From positions 5,456,001 to 5,520,000 of the forward strand of contig CM060200.1 of assembly GCA_030562195.1 (NCBI GenBank): a stretch of DNA of 64,000 bases, in the 5' to 3' direction. Numbering within the stretch: the stretch's first letter is position 1; each line of letters opens with the position of its first letter. A program made the position numbers and the translations under genes. Below the pieces are notes generated by a model. The model searched no databases, had not been told where the DNA came from, and was given only the letters and a program-made list of their open reading frames with translations. Source of the DNA: Nipponacmea schrenckii (taxonomy: Eukaryota; Mollusca; Gastropoda; Lottiidae). This document shows positions 11,601 through 23,800 of this stretch, one piece after another.

Positions 11601-13467
11601 CTCCACCTTGTCCATGATCAACACCATCTCCCATTGATGCTGTAATAATAAAGGAGGTATTTATCAAAATAAATACAAACAAAGGCATATAATAAATAAA
11701 TCTGCATTAAATTGCCAGGCAAGGTAACATTATATACATGATCATACCAAATTTCATTCAAATCAGACAAAAACTGTAGTCTTTATCATGTTCAGAAGCA
11801 AATTTTGATGCGTTTTAACTCAGTCAAGGGCATTAACTCAAAAACAGTTCATTGAAAATCGTCCAATACAAGCTTTCCAAGATCTTGTCAATATAAATGC
11901 TTGAAGCAAATTGAAATCAAATCCAATGAAAAATGTAGTCTCTATCACGCTCTCAAGCCAATTTAGAACAGACGGACGAACAGGGGTGACGACAATATAC
12001 GACAACATTATAATGTGGGCATATAATAATAAATCTACAGTTGACATTTCAGCCATGAATAGAAAAAAGCTTACTAGTAGTAACAATATATTGTTGTGAT
12101 CCACTATGAGCAGTAGATGGTTGAATGATTGTAGTTTTCTGATTATTAGTCTGTTGTTCATTTGGTGTTGTTGCTTTCACTAAAGTCTAAAAAAGAAATA
12201 CACCTTTTCAAGCAAATCAATTAAATATTGGACCAAACTTTTGTTTGAATTTATCTTTTATCTGTAAATTGGCCACTTCAGTTAGAATAACAAAATGCCA
12301 GCGCAGGAAATTGGTTCAACCTAACTAAAATGGATATATAAAAATTTCCTATTTTTGTCTTATTCAAAGTTTTGAAGTATCACTGCAAGTTATGAACAAT
12401 TTAATCAATAAAATATTCACTGTGTTTTTTTCTTACACAAAAAGAGCAAAAAATGTCATGAATAGGCCTATTACTATGTTTAAAATGCCAAGTTGCCAAA
12501 TATTGTCGATCTAAAAATCAAATTGCACATGCCGTTATTAAGTAGAAAGTCTGGTTAATCCAATCTGAGTCAAAAATGTTATTAATACATAGTGACTTGA
12601 TATTCCGGTATATGTTGCTGTTGCTTGGTAAAAATATGCATGATAGGTTTGTGAGCAAATGTGAAAATTATTCAAAATTTGAGGTTCAAAGAGAGCCAGA
12701 GCTGAACATGTTTTACCGCATTTCCATTTGTGACAATAAATTCTATGAATATGAATAACTGTTTGATATTTCCTTATCTCTGTGCAATGGTATCTTGGAA
12801 AGATTGGGCACATAATAATTATGGTATAAATCTGAACTAATGGTTATATTATTAATCTTATTTATAATCTGCAGTGCAAAAAAATTAGTATTCTTATACT
12901 CAGCTTATCGTACTTACTTAATAAAATATTAAAATTATCAAAAACCTTGCTAGTGACATACTATGCCTTTAAATACTTTATCTTAATAGAAGGATTATCA
13001 CAATAATTAAGACTAATGACAATGATTAGAGGATTTTTCAAAACTATCAGAAGTTGGGCACTGGTAGAACTCGACTGTAAATTCGTTTCGTTGGAGAAAT
13101 ATCAAACAATTAACTAATAGTTCAATATATTTCAACTGAAAGGCAAGGTGAGCAGAGTCTGATGATGTGATTTACTTCAAAATAAATATTATAGAAATCA
13201 AGAGGATAGATAAAATCATAACTTTTCTTGTTAGTAAGCACTGCAAACCAGAACACTTACCCCATCAGCTGTTAAATTTAACCCCAAAGCCTGAATTGAA
13301 AATAGTTTAGAATTGGCAATAGTATGAATCCTTTTTAGCAACAAATATCACTACTGGAATAGAATCAAATAACAAAAAAGCTTTTGAAGTTGTGAATTGC
13401 TCCTTACCTGTTGTACAGCTGCTGGGTTCATGGCTTGCAGGTCTGTTACAAACGCCTGGGTCGCCAT
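2640..13467 (-). CDS. RFX: RFX1/2/3-type winged-helix transcription factor (complete, 17 coding exons)
   Basis: Binds X-box DNA in the nucleus; RFX1-3 factors drive ciliary and endocrine genes. Coding exons in order: 13408-13467, 13261-13290, 12075-12186, 11486-11639, 10995-11079, 10712-10861, 8757-8840 (cassette), 8306-8487, 7871-7987, 6881-7112, 5980-6074, 5705-5859, 5227-5324, 4458-4607, 3697-3905, 3373-3535, 2640-3089. Every junction keeps frame, giving 841 aa (813 without the cassette). The N-terminus is Gln/Thr-rich with a YVDGTDSG motif. Just before the DNA-binding domain stands [10 protein letters not shown]. The domain itself (about residues 225-303) has [29 protein letters not shown] and [10 protein letters not shown]. 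The B, C and dimerisation regions follow, with [42 protein letters not shown] and [19 protein letters not shown]. The C-terminal tail is Thr/Ser-rich and ends VKRLKSE. The start ATG ([11 protein letters not shown]) has an overlapping out-of-frame ATG 7 bases upstream. I cannot tell which vertebrate paralogue it is closest to; probably it is the single pro-orthologue of RFX1-3. Confidence 0.96.
4750..5165 (+). repeat. Modular interspersed repeat (variant subfamily), intronic in RFX
   Basis: It contains the recurring phrases CAAGTTTCATCAAAA, AGGGCAATAACTCA and GATTTTCAATAGGGTTCAT, and ends in a diverged terminus ACATTTTATGTGAGCATATA. The left end is not clear. Confidence 0.6.
5418..5666 (+). 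repeat. Modular interspersed repeat, 3' part
   Basis: It has CACACCAAGTTTCATCAAAA, AATAACTCAAAAACCG and the canonical right end ACATATTCATGTGGGC after GACGACAATATACG. The left terminus is missing. Confidence 0.65.
6144..6579 (+). repeat. Modular interspersed repeat, both ends present
   Basis: It runs from the left end GCCAGGCAAGGTAACATACG to the right end ATTCATGTGGGCGTATAA. Inside, CCAATGCTCA recurs at 6193, 6352 and 6498, so the body is built of degenerate units of about 146-159 bp. ATACGCTCAC and GTGGGCGTAT near the two ends are imperfect inverted repeats. No open frame is present. Confidence 0.75.
7603..7804. repeat. Long inverted repeat (45-bp arms) in an RFX intron
   Basis: Arms at 7603-7648 and 7759-7804 pair with few mismatches; the best block is GCCACGTTTCTTGTGT against ACACAAGAAACGTGGC. 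The spacer is about 110 bp. It could be a foldback transposon remnant or, if transcribed within the intron, a long hairpin RNA. Confidence 0.65.
8757..8840 (-). CDS. RFX: RFX in-frame cassette exon just upstream of the DNA-binding domain
   Basis: This 84-nt exon (28 codons, phase 0 at both ends) lies between the exon ending RASPAT (10712) and the exon opening with GTT CAA TGG (8487). Its acceptor reads ACAACAG and its donor GTAGGT. It encodes a peptide beginning [11 protein letters not shown] and ending SPGTSVH. Skipping it joins RASPAT directly to VQWLL, and including it gives SVH-VQWLL; both are open. Vertebrate RFX2/3 carry an extra peptide at exactly this place, though I see no close sequence similarity. 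Alternative inclusion is inferred from phase and position. Confidence 0.75.
9877..10408 (+). repeat. Modular interspersed repeat, both ends present
   Basis: The left end GCCAGGCAAGGTAACATACG is followed by CCCAC, and the right end is ATTCATGTGGGCTTATAA preceded by GACGACAATATACG. The internal units carry AAGTTTCATCAAAGTCCATT-type phrases. It lies in an RFX intron in the antisense orientation. Confidence 0.75.
10525..10583 (+). repeat. Two-copy 30-bp tandem repeat
   Basis: ATTGATTAGCTTAGCTAAAC occurs twice in succession; TTAGCTTAGCTAA is itself nearly palindromic. Confidence 0.8.
11710..12027 (+). repeat. Modular interspersed repeat, short copy
   Basis: It has the GCCAGGCAAGGTAACAT left end and a TAATGTGGGCATATAA right end. 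It carries ATTCAAATCAGACAAAAACTG units that differ from those in the 6.1-kb copy, suggesting a subfamily. Confidence 0.7.
13261..13290 (-). CDS. RFX: RFX 30-nt microexon ([10 protein letters not shown])
   Basis: A ten-codon exon with acceptor AATTCAG and donor GTAAGT, phase 0 at both ends. It joins MATQ...AAVQQ to TLVKATT. Both splice sites fit the consensus well and the frame is kept on both sides. Because it is phase-neutral it could also be skipped. Confidence 0.7.
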
Positions 13468-13481
13468 CAATCATTTGTCTG

Positions 13482-15330
13482 GAATTACAACAGTAAAAAA
13501 ATTCATTGAAAAAGGAAAACAATTCAAGGCTTTTGTACCATCATGCTGTCTGTAGAGATCTACACTCGCACCCATCATAGCAGTTAACAACCTTATGATG
13601 TCATTGGTTGTATTGCATGACAATGATGTTTATAACCATGAAAACAAAAACAAAAAACTCTTGAAGGTTTCCTTTTAGCCCAGTTAGGAAACATGTTTAT
13701 AATTAATCATATTATAATAGATAAAAGTTTATAATTAATCATATTATAATAGATAAAAGCATATCAATAACCGAATATCTTTTTTTCAAGTTCAGTTAGT
13801 CCTACTGAGTAAAGTGGGCTTCAAAAATACCAGTAGTGCATAGTCTGTATATTTGATATCATATCTGCACGGTGCAAGCCTTCAATTAATCTGAATTAAT
13901 TCAACACCAAACAAATGAATTCTTGTACAATAATAAAGGAGCTATTCCTGGACAACAACTTGCTAGTTAAATCCACTGGTGTCAATCACATTATAATGTT
14001 GCAATTAAGCTAATGCGGCTTATAACTAAGTCTAGAAAAAAATGTAAACTATGAAAATTTATAACCAAGCAGGATCAAATAACATGATTTCAGGTCTTGA
14101 TCTGGAAGACCATTAAAAGCTTAACAGTACATCAATTTCAGACCCTGTACCTACACAAAGTTGAAATGATAATGAGCAAGATGTAGCCTAATTTTCATGT
14201 AGGCCTACAGCATCGCATTCGCTGAAAAAATGACAATTTTGGAGAATGTTTTTCTATGATGAATAGCAAATGTATGATTATCATTACTCACACTATTTCT
14301 TTTGTTTTAATAGGATAGTTAGTAATCTAATGTGTAACAGAACCAAATTTAAACTTTCAACTCAACCGCATTTTACAAAATATTGCAATGTGTATTGCAA
14401 TACAGGGAGATGTATCATAATACGATTTCCAGCCACAATACGCAGCCCTAATTAAAATGTATCTACTCAAAAACGTTGCATATCCTTTGGATAAATTAAA
14501 ATAGCAACTAATATAAAAAATTTATGAATTACAAAATATTTAAGGCCTAGGCCTACAAGAAAACTTTCACCAGAAATTTCTTGAAAGTCAGAGGTAGTGT
14601 ATGGTAATATCATCAAAACATGGACTATTGAACTTAGCTTACACGAAAGAAATATATATAACTCATGCCCTATGATTTGCTTTAGTATTATCAAGGTTAG
14701 TAGTAGGCCACTTACATTGCAGGCTATAGGTAAGCCTATAGGCCTACTAAGGTAATTTGATTTTGGGTTTTGTAGGCCTATGTAGTCAACCTTGTCATAA
14801 CTTATCTTATTTGAACTGGAGTAGTTGTAAATGAAAAACAAAATGAAAGTTTGGATGGTCCTTTAGCCTAGTCAGTAATTAGGCCTAGAAAGATGGGTGG
14901 GAAGGCCTTATTTGCATTGAACAATGTGAGTGTGGCCGTCGGTTAGATCCTTTTCAGGATAGACAAGGCTCAACTTAGACTGTTAGACCCAGACCACCTA
15001 ATTTAGCTGTTCAAACACATTTTTCCATTTGGATGCTAAAGGTATTGAAATAATCATGTAAAAATACAAAAATAAAGTATAGGAATTTTTTATTTTGTTA
15101 CTGACATTTTTCACGTTCAAATTTGCCGCGAGAGAGATCCGCATAAACGAAAATAACACCGTATATCTTCGCCATTTTTATACAACAATGATTGACAACA
15201 TACTTCAATGTTGTAGTCAAATTCATCGTGTTTTCAGTCATCCTTTCACTCAAAACTATAACTAATCAGATCTCCAACATCAACACTACTTGATGATGAG
15301 ATCATCTAATCAAATGTAAAGAAAAATCAC
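13482..15330 (-). other. RFX 5' intron
   Basis: No coding exon is recognised. It holds a two-copy 32-bp tandem repeat at 13697-13760 and a cluster of the palindrome TAGGCCTA: 14200, 14548, 14739, 14773 and 14880. A 124-codon open stretch on the minus strand at 14467-14841 has no recognisable protein features and is not called. Confidence 0.4.
13697..13760 (+). repeat. Two-copy 32-bp tandem repeat
   Basis: TTTATAATTAATCATATTAT is the core of a unit repeated exactly twice with a 32-bp period. Confidence 0.8.
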
Positions 15331-15420
15331 CTTAGTTCTGTTGGTGGGTAACAGTCGTCACAGCTACGGTGGCTATGGCGTTTATTCCTACGGCAACTGT
15401 TGCCAGACTCATCGCGTCAG
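15331..15420 (-). promoter_or_regulatory. Candidate non-coding first exon and promoter of RFX
   Basis: The RFX start-codon exon has an acceptor just before it, so a 5' UTR exon must lie upstream. On the minus strand a good donor, CTAAG followed by GTGATTTT, ends a relatively CpG-rich stretch here. Three sequences resembling RFX-binding X-box half-sites fall in it: GGTAAC near 15353, and an everted pair GGCAAC-T-GTTGCC at 15392-15404. Placement of the exon is inferred and no transcription start can be assigned. Flanking DNA from about 15.12 to 15.5 kb is also more CpG-rich than its surroundings. Confidence 0.35.
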
Positions 15421-16756
15421 AACAAACCATATTCATACGCGGAATGTGCAAAAAGATCTCTTCTCTTTCAGCCTCTTGGTCCCCAAAGCAAAGAAATTTT
15501 TACATAAATTCGATAATTGACAATTATCTGAATTGACACGCGTGTCTAACAGATATAATATATATGCACATACGAAACAAGTGAGATATGAGGAAAACTA
15601 TATTTTATAGCGGAATGCGCGTTGACATGTCAGAAATAAAGTCAGTTATCCGTAGCCCGATCAGAAATTTATTCAACATGGCTGCTACAAAAATGTTGCA
15701 TTGTAGCGTGCCTGACAACTAGACTATTTCATTTAAAACGCAATCTGTTTCTGGGTCATGGAATGTGCATATAAATATTTTATCATTATAGACTCCGTCA
15801 CGAGATATAAATGTAGTTTTAAGTAGAATTCTCTTTGCTTGTACACGCCGATACCAGAGTAATTAGAAATCATATTATAATGCCAAATGCGGCATGGGAA
15901 AACATAATTATAATACCGGTAGCCTAGTACATTTCTGTTGGGAGTATGGCATGGGAGTCAAATATTATTCAAGAATTGGCACCACAATTCAATAGGTCAT
16001 ATTCTAGAATATTTTTATTATAGGTAAAAAAAAAATGTCCACCGTTTTGTAATGTAGAGCCTAGACCTGTATTATAGTAATATAGTCTATAGGCTAGTTA
16101 TGTTTGAACAAGCGGCTTTATTACAAATCTTCTTATATTTTTATACCATGGTGCATTTAGCCCACTTACTTAATAGGGGGCTATAGAACATAGATGAAGT
16201 TCCTTTTATACTTGGACTAGTTAAAATAAAAAAGTTATCACTTGACAAATTTCACTTTAAAAGTGTTTAATAATTTGTACCATTATACATATTTAGAAAG
16301 TAGGTAAAAAACAATATTAAAATGATATGTGTAAGTATAGGCCCTTGGATATACATTATGGAAATGTTAGCTATAGGGATATGAAGGAAAGATTTGGGTC
16401 TACAAATATATTCAGGACCCCATTTTCTCCAATAATAATGGCTGTGTGGAACAATAAAAGAGAAAATATGTAGGCCTATAAGTCAGATACACCAGTTTTA
16501 CGACAGATCTTTGATTGTGTAACTGAATTGCCAAATTTTTGAGTTTGTATATGCATGCATGTTTATTTTACACCATCGTAGCTTTAAGGAAAGTTCTAAA
16601 CATTTTAAAGCATAACACTTAAGGTATTTTACTCAAATTAATAAGATGGTGTAAGCTGTAAAGTACATATTTAAGTCTTGTTATGATACAGGCAGGCCTT
16701 GGAGTCATAGACAATTAGCCCTACAAGATGATTTTTCAACAAATTGCTTAATTTTT

Positions 16757-16990
16757 ATAAGCCCATAAGGATATGTGGACTTACATTGTCGTCACCCCTG
16801 TCTGTCTGTCAGTCCGTCAACATTTGTTGTAGACACTAGAAGCTACAATTTTATATGGATTTTAATGAAACTTATTTTGAGCATTGGAATTGATAAGACG
16901 GAGGTCAAGTTCGAATTTGCAGATTTTTCAATGAACGGTTTTTGAGTTATTGCGCTTGACTTAGTTACATCACATCAAAATTTATGACCC
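16757..16990 (-). repeat. Modular interspersed repeat, reverse orientation
   Basis: It begins with ATAAGCCCAT and GTGGACTTACATTGTCGTCA, the complement of the canonical right end, followed by complementary body units. It runs into the 173-bp tandem units. Confidence 0.65.
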
Positions 16991-17456
16991 ACAAAATAAA
17001 AAACCAAAAGAATCCATAAAGAATTGTAGCCAGCAGAGTGAGCAAGAGTTTCACCCTAAAGCTAATGGAGTGAAAAATACTAAGTCGGACAGAATATTTC
17101 GGTGAAAAATTATCGGATCATCCTGAAAAACAACAGGGATCATCTTCATAATGACACTGACCCACAAAATAAAAATCAAGAGAATCCATTAAAAATTGTA
17201 GCCAGCAGAGTGAGCACGAGTTTCACCCTAAAGCTAATAGAGTGAGAAATACTAAGTCTGACAGAATATTTCGGTGAAAAATTATCGGATCATCACAAAA
17301 ATCAACAGGGATTATCTTCATAATGACACTGACCCACAAAATAAATATCAAAAGAATCCATAAAGAATTGTAGCCTGTTGTGTGAGGAAAAACAAATTTG
17401 AACGGACTGCCGGGGCAATAACAATATAGCCCCAAATAAATTTGTGGGCAAATAAA
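16986..17456 (+). repeat. Three tandem units of about 173 bp
   Basis: GACCCACAAAATAAA recurs at 16986, 17159 and 17331. Units 1 and 2 are nearly identical through GCTAATGGAGTGA-type sequence, and unit 3 is truncated. The block ends with AATTTGTGGGCAAATA, which resembles the modular-repeat terminus. Confidence 0.75.
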
Positions 17457-17837
17457 AAATTGAGCCTTATCTGACAGATAGATCTATAACAAAAGGAAAT
17501 ATATTTCTCGTATTGAAAAAAAAAACAACTCTTGAACAGTATCATTTTATTATAAAGAAAGAACTACTTTCTACTATTACACCGATTCTCTTGATATCCT
17601 TACACTTTATTTCCCAATATACACTGTAACCATTGAATATTACAATTTAATTTCTGGTCAACTGTCACATAATATTTGTATTTATAGTTAATTCCTGTGG
17701 AAGATCAGATACTCCATTCCATCTGGGAATCTTTGTTACTCAAAATCAGAGATATAATAAGCTTTTATTAGCACCTCATGATATTGTGTGAAAAACTTTC
17801 AATGCATAAAACTTTTGAATATTTCTTTTACTACTTT

Positions 17838-20800
17838 TCACTCTTTAAACTCCACAAACGGTTTCAGTTTCTTGACACTTTCACTCTCTAATGGTAAATT
17901 ACTGAAATTAAATATTGCAAAGATAGTAATGGAGACTTAAGCCAGAGGCACACAAGCATGTTTGAGCCCAATCACAGCAAGGTTTTAATTTTAAAAAATG
18001 CAATACAATTTAACCTTTGCAATTCTCTACTAATCACAAGATCAAATGAAGATTTCCACCAAGTGTTATCTGTTGAGCTTAATAATCATTTGTTGAATAT
18101 AATCAACATTATCCCACACTAAAAATATGCTTATCTAAAATGGATAGAAAAGAAAAAATTGAAATTTAATGCAAAAGTATTCATGATTGGGCAACCTCAG
18201 CTTTAGATACTCAACTCATTTCTTTCATCCAATGAGACGCAAATCGTTTTTTTTTTTCATAAAATAAACATTCAAATAAAAAACTGAAGAAATACATACC
18301 AAAGATGTTTACCAAATCTTTCAATTATTCTGTGTATAGATGATTTGAGCACTGCCTGTAATTCTTGTCGTAACATACTATAATTTACACTAGTCTGTTT
18401 CTGCTGACGTTTATGAGCAGGAGCAATCAGTTTAAAATGTTTATCAACATTCTGAAGAGTAAAATCATTCCTGGTTTTCAATGCTAGTGTTCAAATTCAA
18501 TGAATACAATATTTGCTTTTATAGTATTATACACCAACATGAATATTATTTTAATGCCCTTCACTTATAATCATGTCAAAATTTGATTGTGGGTGCAATA
18601 GAAGCTACACTTTTCATTGGATTTTAATGAAACTTGGTGCAAGCATTGGAATTGATAAGTCGGCAGTCAAGTTCGAATTTGATGATTTTTCAATAACAGT
18701 TTTTGAGTTATTGCCATTGACTTAGTAAAATAACTTCAAAATTTTATTGTTGATTCAAATTTCAATGACTTTGATGAAATTGGTGTTAGCATTGGAAATG
18801 ATTAGACCTTTGTCAAGTTTGAATTTGACAAGTTTTCAAAGGAAGGTTTTGAGTTATTCCCCTTGACTTAGTTAAATATCTTCAAAATTTTATTGAGGTG
18901 CACAGTTTTCAATGGATTTTGATGAAACTTGGTATGAGTATTGGAATTTGATGATTTGCCATGAACAGTTTTTGAGTTATTGCCTTGTATTGTGGGTACA
19001 ATAAAAGCTGCAATTTTTGATGGATTTTCAATGAAGGTTTTTTAAGTTATTGTCCAAAACATTATTCAAATTCAATGCTGCCAGTGAGCATATATTACCT
19101 TGCCTGCAAAGCTATTCTTTGTGATGATTATTCACTGAGCATGATTACAGTATCACAGGATCTTTTGTAACAAGAAAATTTGGTCACATTGTAAATTAGC
19201 TGCAGGTATTTGCACAGAGTGATTTTATCTTTTTGAATATACCTGCATATTTATTAACAGAGTTGTTACAGGTATCTGCCCTACCTGATGCCACAATGGC
19301 CATTGCTGTTCAATATTACACACAAAATAGTATAGTAGAAGCTCACCTCTTGTAGATTAACTAGACTAGTAATAATAACAGGCAATGATCTTTGTACTAT
19401 TCCAAACTTATCTTCATGGTATGATGCAGAAATAAGGTAAGATAATGCTGAAATGCATAGGTTATCTAATCAATGTATATGCAAAAACTTACAGATCATA
19501 AATGAATAATATGAATAAGATATCAAATTAAAAATTCCATGTAGTGATACAGAAATATAATGTACCCATAGATTAAAAATATTCTATCACTGACCTTCAA
19601 CAGCCCAAATTTGTACTTGTGATGAACAAAATAATTGAGATGTTTTAGAATCTGGTAACTCTCCCATAAAATAGCCTAATATTGGTTTATTACTCATTAC
19701 ACCATATAGCTATAATTAAATAAAATATTCATAATACTTATTCATAACAATAACAATAACTCTTCTGTCATTTTTATGGAGAACTCCATTGCTATGGATC
19801 ACACTTGAGTGAATAGACCGTTTACATTCTTTCAAAAAAGGCATCAATTAAATTAACGCACCTTATCCTTCCAAGGAATAGATTTAGGTTTAGTGTCAGT
19901 AGATATAACAGTAGGTACTGTTGAACTATTCTGTTTGTTTACAGATATATTATTATTTGTTGTTCTTTGAAAAATAGAATCTTCTGACGTTTCACCTGAA
20001 ACATAGTGCATGAGCAAATTTTTGTTACTTCTGAGGAAAAAATAGAGCGTAGTCAGTTACAGTCTAACTTATATCTAACAATAGTGGTCATAGGTTCTTA
20101 TCTCAGTGGGCAAGCAAAGCCTGGTGACCTTGAAAAAAAATCTTTCCTCATCAAACCAGTCAACTAAACTGTTAAACGGTACAATTGATATGCGACAGGA
20201 CTCTCTAGATCTAGTTGTTACTAAGGTTACTTCTTTTTCTTCCTTTCAATAAATTTATATTTATAGAAGATAACAAAAGATAAATACCTATAGTGTAAGT
20301 TTTATCAAATATATTGCTTGTTTTCTTTACAGGTACATTTGAATAGGCCAGCCAATTAGCAGCTTCTATTTGCTGGTTAAGATGATTTAATTCAGCTAAA
20401 CAGGCAGCACTGATTCTATTCCATGTATGGGGATGTCCACCAGGTTGACTTAAACAAAATACTTGTTGTCGTCTTTCATAAGAACATTTAGATAAATAGC
20501 TTAAATCTAAATATCCTAAATACTGAAAAAGCATAAATATTTGACTATTGACTATTGCCACAAATCTCTATATATTTTCTTTGGTCCCTGTACTATTTAC
20601 AAATACATGTATATAAATAATACTGACTGGGGTCAATACTTACATTTCTGATTCTCAATCCTAATCAAGATTAGCTTAGTTAGAAAATTGGGGTCAACAG
20701 ACAATAGAGAAAAATAACTCTTTGAAAGAGGAATAAATAATATCTGTCATGGTAGTGGTACTGTTCTTAATAATATACGATAACAAGCAATAGATTTGGA

Positions 20801-23800
20801 AAATGTAAAACTCTACCTTGACTAAGGGTTGTATATTACAGTTTAAAGCATCTTGTAAACTTCTATTCTTTTCAAAAACAGAATCAATATGGAATTCAAA
20901 TTTCTACAAAAAATATTGTCATCTAATAAATCATAGATCATATACATATTCAACATCTTTCAGCATGTTTTTTATTTGTTAGTTGTTGATATATATTTCT
21001 TATAAATGTTATTTTTAATAAGATAAAATATAAACTAACCTCAGTCTGATAGATTTTAAATATAAGGTGACCCATACTCCAACTAAAGTTGAGATATATT
21101 CCAAGAATAACTACTTGCCACAATAACGAGAAATTTAACAACCCAAATATTGTGTCTAAGGGTTCATCTTTACTGAAAATAAAATAGTAGGTCTGATTAC
21201 TTCAGTTGAAAGACATTCTGCATCTGATTGGCCTTATGAAGAAGAAACTGTCATGCATAATGCATTGAGGGTTATTTTGCCAGGATAACTGACAGGATAA
21301 CCCAGGTGAAAAAATCTGCAGGTATTATCTCAACATATAGCCAGGGCCTTTAAGTTAGCAACATGCATCTAATCACAGAGCTCCCCTTTAATAGAATAAA
21401 GAGACACAAAGACTTGCTTATTAATAATAAGAAGAAATATATTCTGTGACAGCAAGATTGCTTCCTATGCTGAGCTCTTAATTGAATTGATTCGAAATAA
21501 ATACATTAACTATCTCAGGTTAATGTATCACATTATTTAATTCCTCAAACTATTTACAACTTGTAAATCTTACCTGTATTGGATATTTAAATTATAGGCT
21601 ATCCAACTTGTTATAGCTCCACCTAAATAGAAGAACAAAAATATAATTACAATACAGCAAACTTTCCTTCATTTTATTTTATCCTTCAAGATATTTATTC
21701 AGGGGTCGCGGTGGCTCAATTCAATGCTAGCTCACTAACCTGAGGGTCCAGGGTTCAATCCCTTTAAACGTGAAGATAAACTCTTGGATTTTTCAGTCGC
21801 GTGTCCCCTTGCCAGATCTCTATCGTGTCCTCAAAGGGTTCAAGAACATGGGCAATAACTCATTTTTCGATTTGTATGACTTTCAATAGGGTTCATAATG
21901 TGGGAGTAAAAAAATAAACAATTTCTAAAGCCAACATACCAAAGAAATAGTATAGTAAATAGTAATATTTGACTTCTGTTAGTGTTTCTTTCAACACTCT
22001 TAAAAAGACACCACCCACTGAGCTTCTTGCAATAAAAAACTTTTCTCTCTACAAGAAAAATAAAATAAAATTTTCATAAATTTTCAAATCTATTCTGTAT
22101 ATTTCACAGAATTTTTCGTAAAAATTTATTCTGTCTATTCTTATTTTTAACAACATCTAAAAAAAAAATCAAATATAATCAAATCATGTTTATCAAGGAA
22201 GCATAGGATATACATTTATATGCCATTTTTATTTCGGTATGTCTTATGAAAGTTAAATTTTAATTGCTCTGCTACATTTAAAATTTGTTAAGAACAAGAA
22301 AATCAAGAAAACAGAGTTAGAAAACAGAGTTACCTGTATCAAAGGAAATTGAAGACAATTAAAATGATTCAAATCAAATTTAACATAATAACTGATACCT
22401 TCAAATAAACCGAACACTACTAGAAATATGTGGTGTTCATTTAATTGCACAATATGTCTGAAAGAAAAAACATGTAATGTTACTAATATGAAAATCAATG
22501 AAGACATTCTCATTAATAATCCTTCGAAGGGATATTAGAAACACAAATATAGTTAAATAAAAGAATTATTATGAATGGATACTTCTAGATTATTTATTAT
22601 TTTCAACATTTCAATGTGGTTCTCAGACCATCACTCATTATATTCCTGATGATTTTGATAAGTATAAAATCTCAAAAATAAAATTACTAAACTGCCAAGA
22701 TCTGTTAAATCACCTCGTCAAGTTAACAATACATAAGACTTAGTATTTCTGATAACTGTTAGACTGAAATTAGTTCAGATTACCATTTGATCAAAGGTAG
22801 ATAAAACAAATTTTTTTTACAAAAAAGTAAGAATATTTACCCATCTGGTGACTGAGTTAATGAAGAATATTTACTACCAATAAATGTTGATGAACACCAA
22901 ACTGTCAACATTCCACATAACGAAAACAAACCAATATGTGGCAAGCGCTTTACACCAGCCAGCCGTAAAAGATTAGCTAATCTGGTTGATCCTATATCTG
23001 GTATTACTGCCATTAAAAAAATAAACACCAGATTATAAATAACATTTATATTACATTTAAGTGTTTTAAACATGTTATATTCTTTTTCTTTTCTAAAAAG
23101 GAAGAAACCCTTCAGAAAAGGCACATACCTGTAAATAGTCTAGAGGAGTAAGTCATAAAAATTCCATTGAATGTTAATATGAGTATAATACACAGTAAAA
23201 AAGATGCAGAAAATATTGTTGACAGCACATCTGTAAGTAAAACATCAAATATAAATGGATATATCTATTTATTATAAAGAACAAATCAGCTGAAAGAGCT
23301 GAACTTCAATCATTTATATCAATTATTGAAATTCATATCTAGCATTCAGTTCCATTGAAGTTAATAGGCTATGGTCACTTTGTGGCCATAATCTATCTCG
23401 CAGGTTGTAATTCCAATGAGGTCGTAATATCAAATTAATTTCTACTGCTATTGGTAATTACAAATCTTTAAACCATAATTGAGAGTTCAGTACAGATTGA
23501 TCCTAATATATAAAAATATAAAATAACCAATAAAATAACTTAACTCAATTGACTAAAACTTAATTCTAAATCAAAATAAATGAATCTCCTTTTTATGTTA
23601 TATAGTTTTATTTTACCCTAGGACCTAGTGATTCAACATATTCAACCAAAGAAATTAATCACTGAAGTCAGACACTCAATACGTCTAATGGCACTAATGC
23701 ATCTTTAAAAACAATACATATTATTATCATATACATACCAACTATTGTAGCAATTGGATGAAGAACACTGATATTACATAACAATATGTAAAAGCTAGTA

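Larger units (their letters stand above)
15421..17837. other. Intergenic region between RFX and NDC1
   Basis: No gene is seen. The left part (15.4-16.7 kb) is unique-looking AT-rich DNA. The right part holds a modular repeat in reverse orientation (16757 onward) and three 173-bp tandem units; both are listed separately. The NDC1 3' UTR must run leftward from 17838, but its end is unclear. Confidence 0.4.

Noticed and set aside
13471..13478. Upstream ATG (ATGATTGATGG) as the RFX start
   Set aside because: It is out of frame with the downstream exons; the ATG at 13467 joins [11 protein letters not shown] in frame with all later exons.
14467..14841. 124-codon minus-strand open frame
   Set aside because: No recognisable domain, low-complexity hydrophobic composition, inside the RFX 5' intron, and no splice or promoter evidence.
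21702..21775. Functional tRNA gene
   Set aside because: Box A and box B are present, but the sequence runs into SINE body and does not close a convincing acceptor stem.
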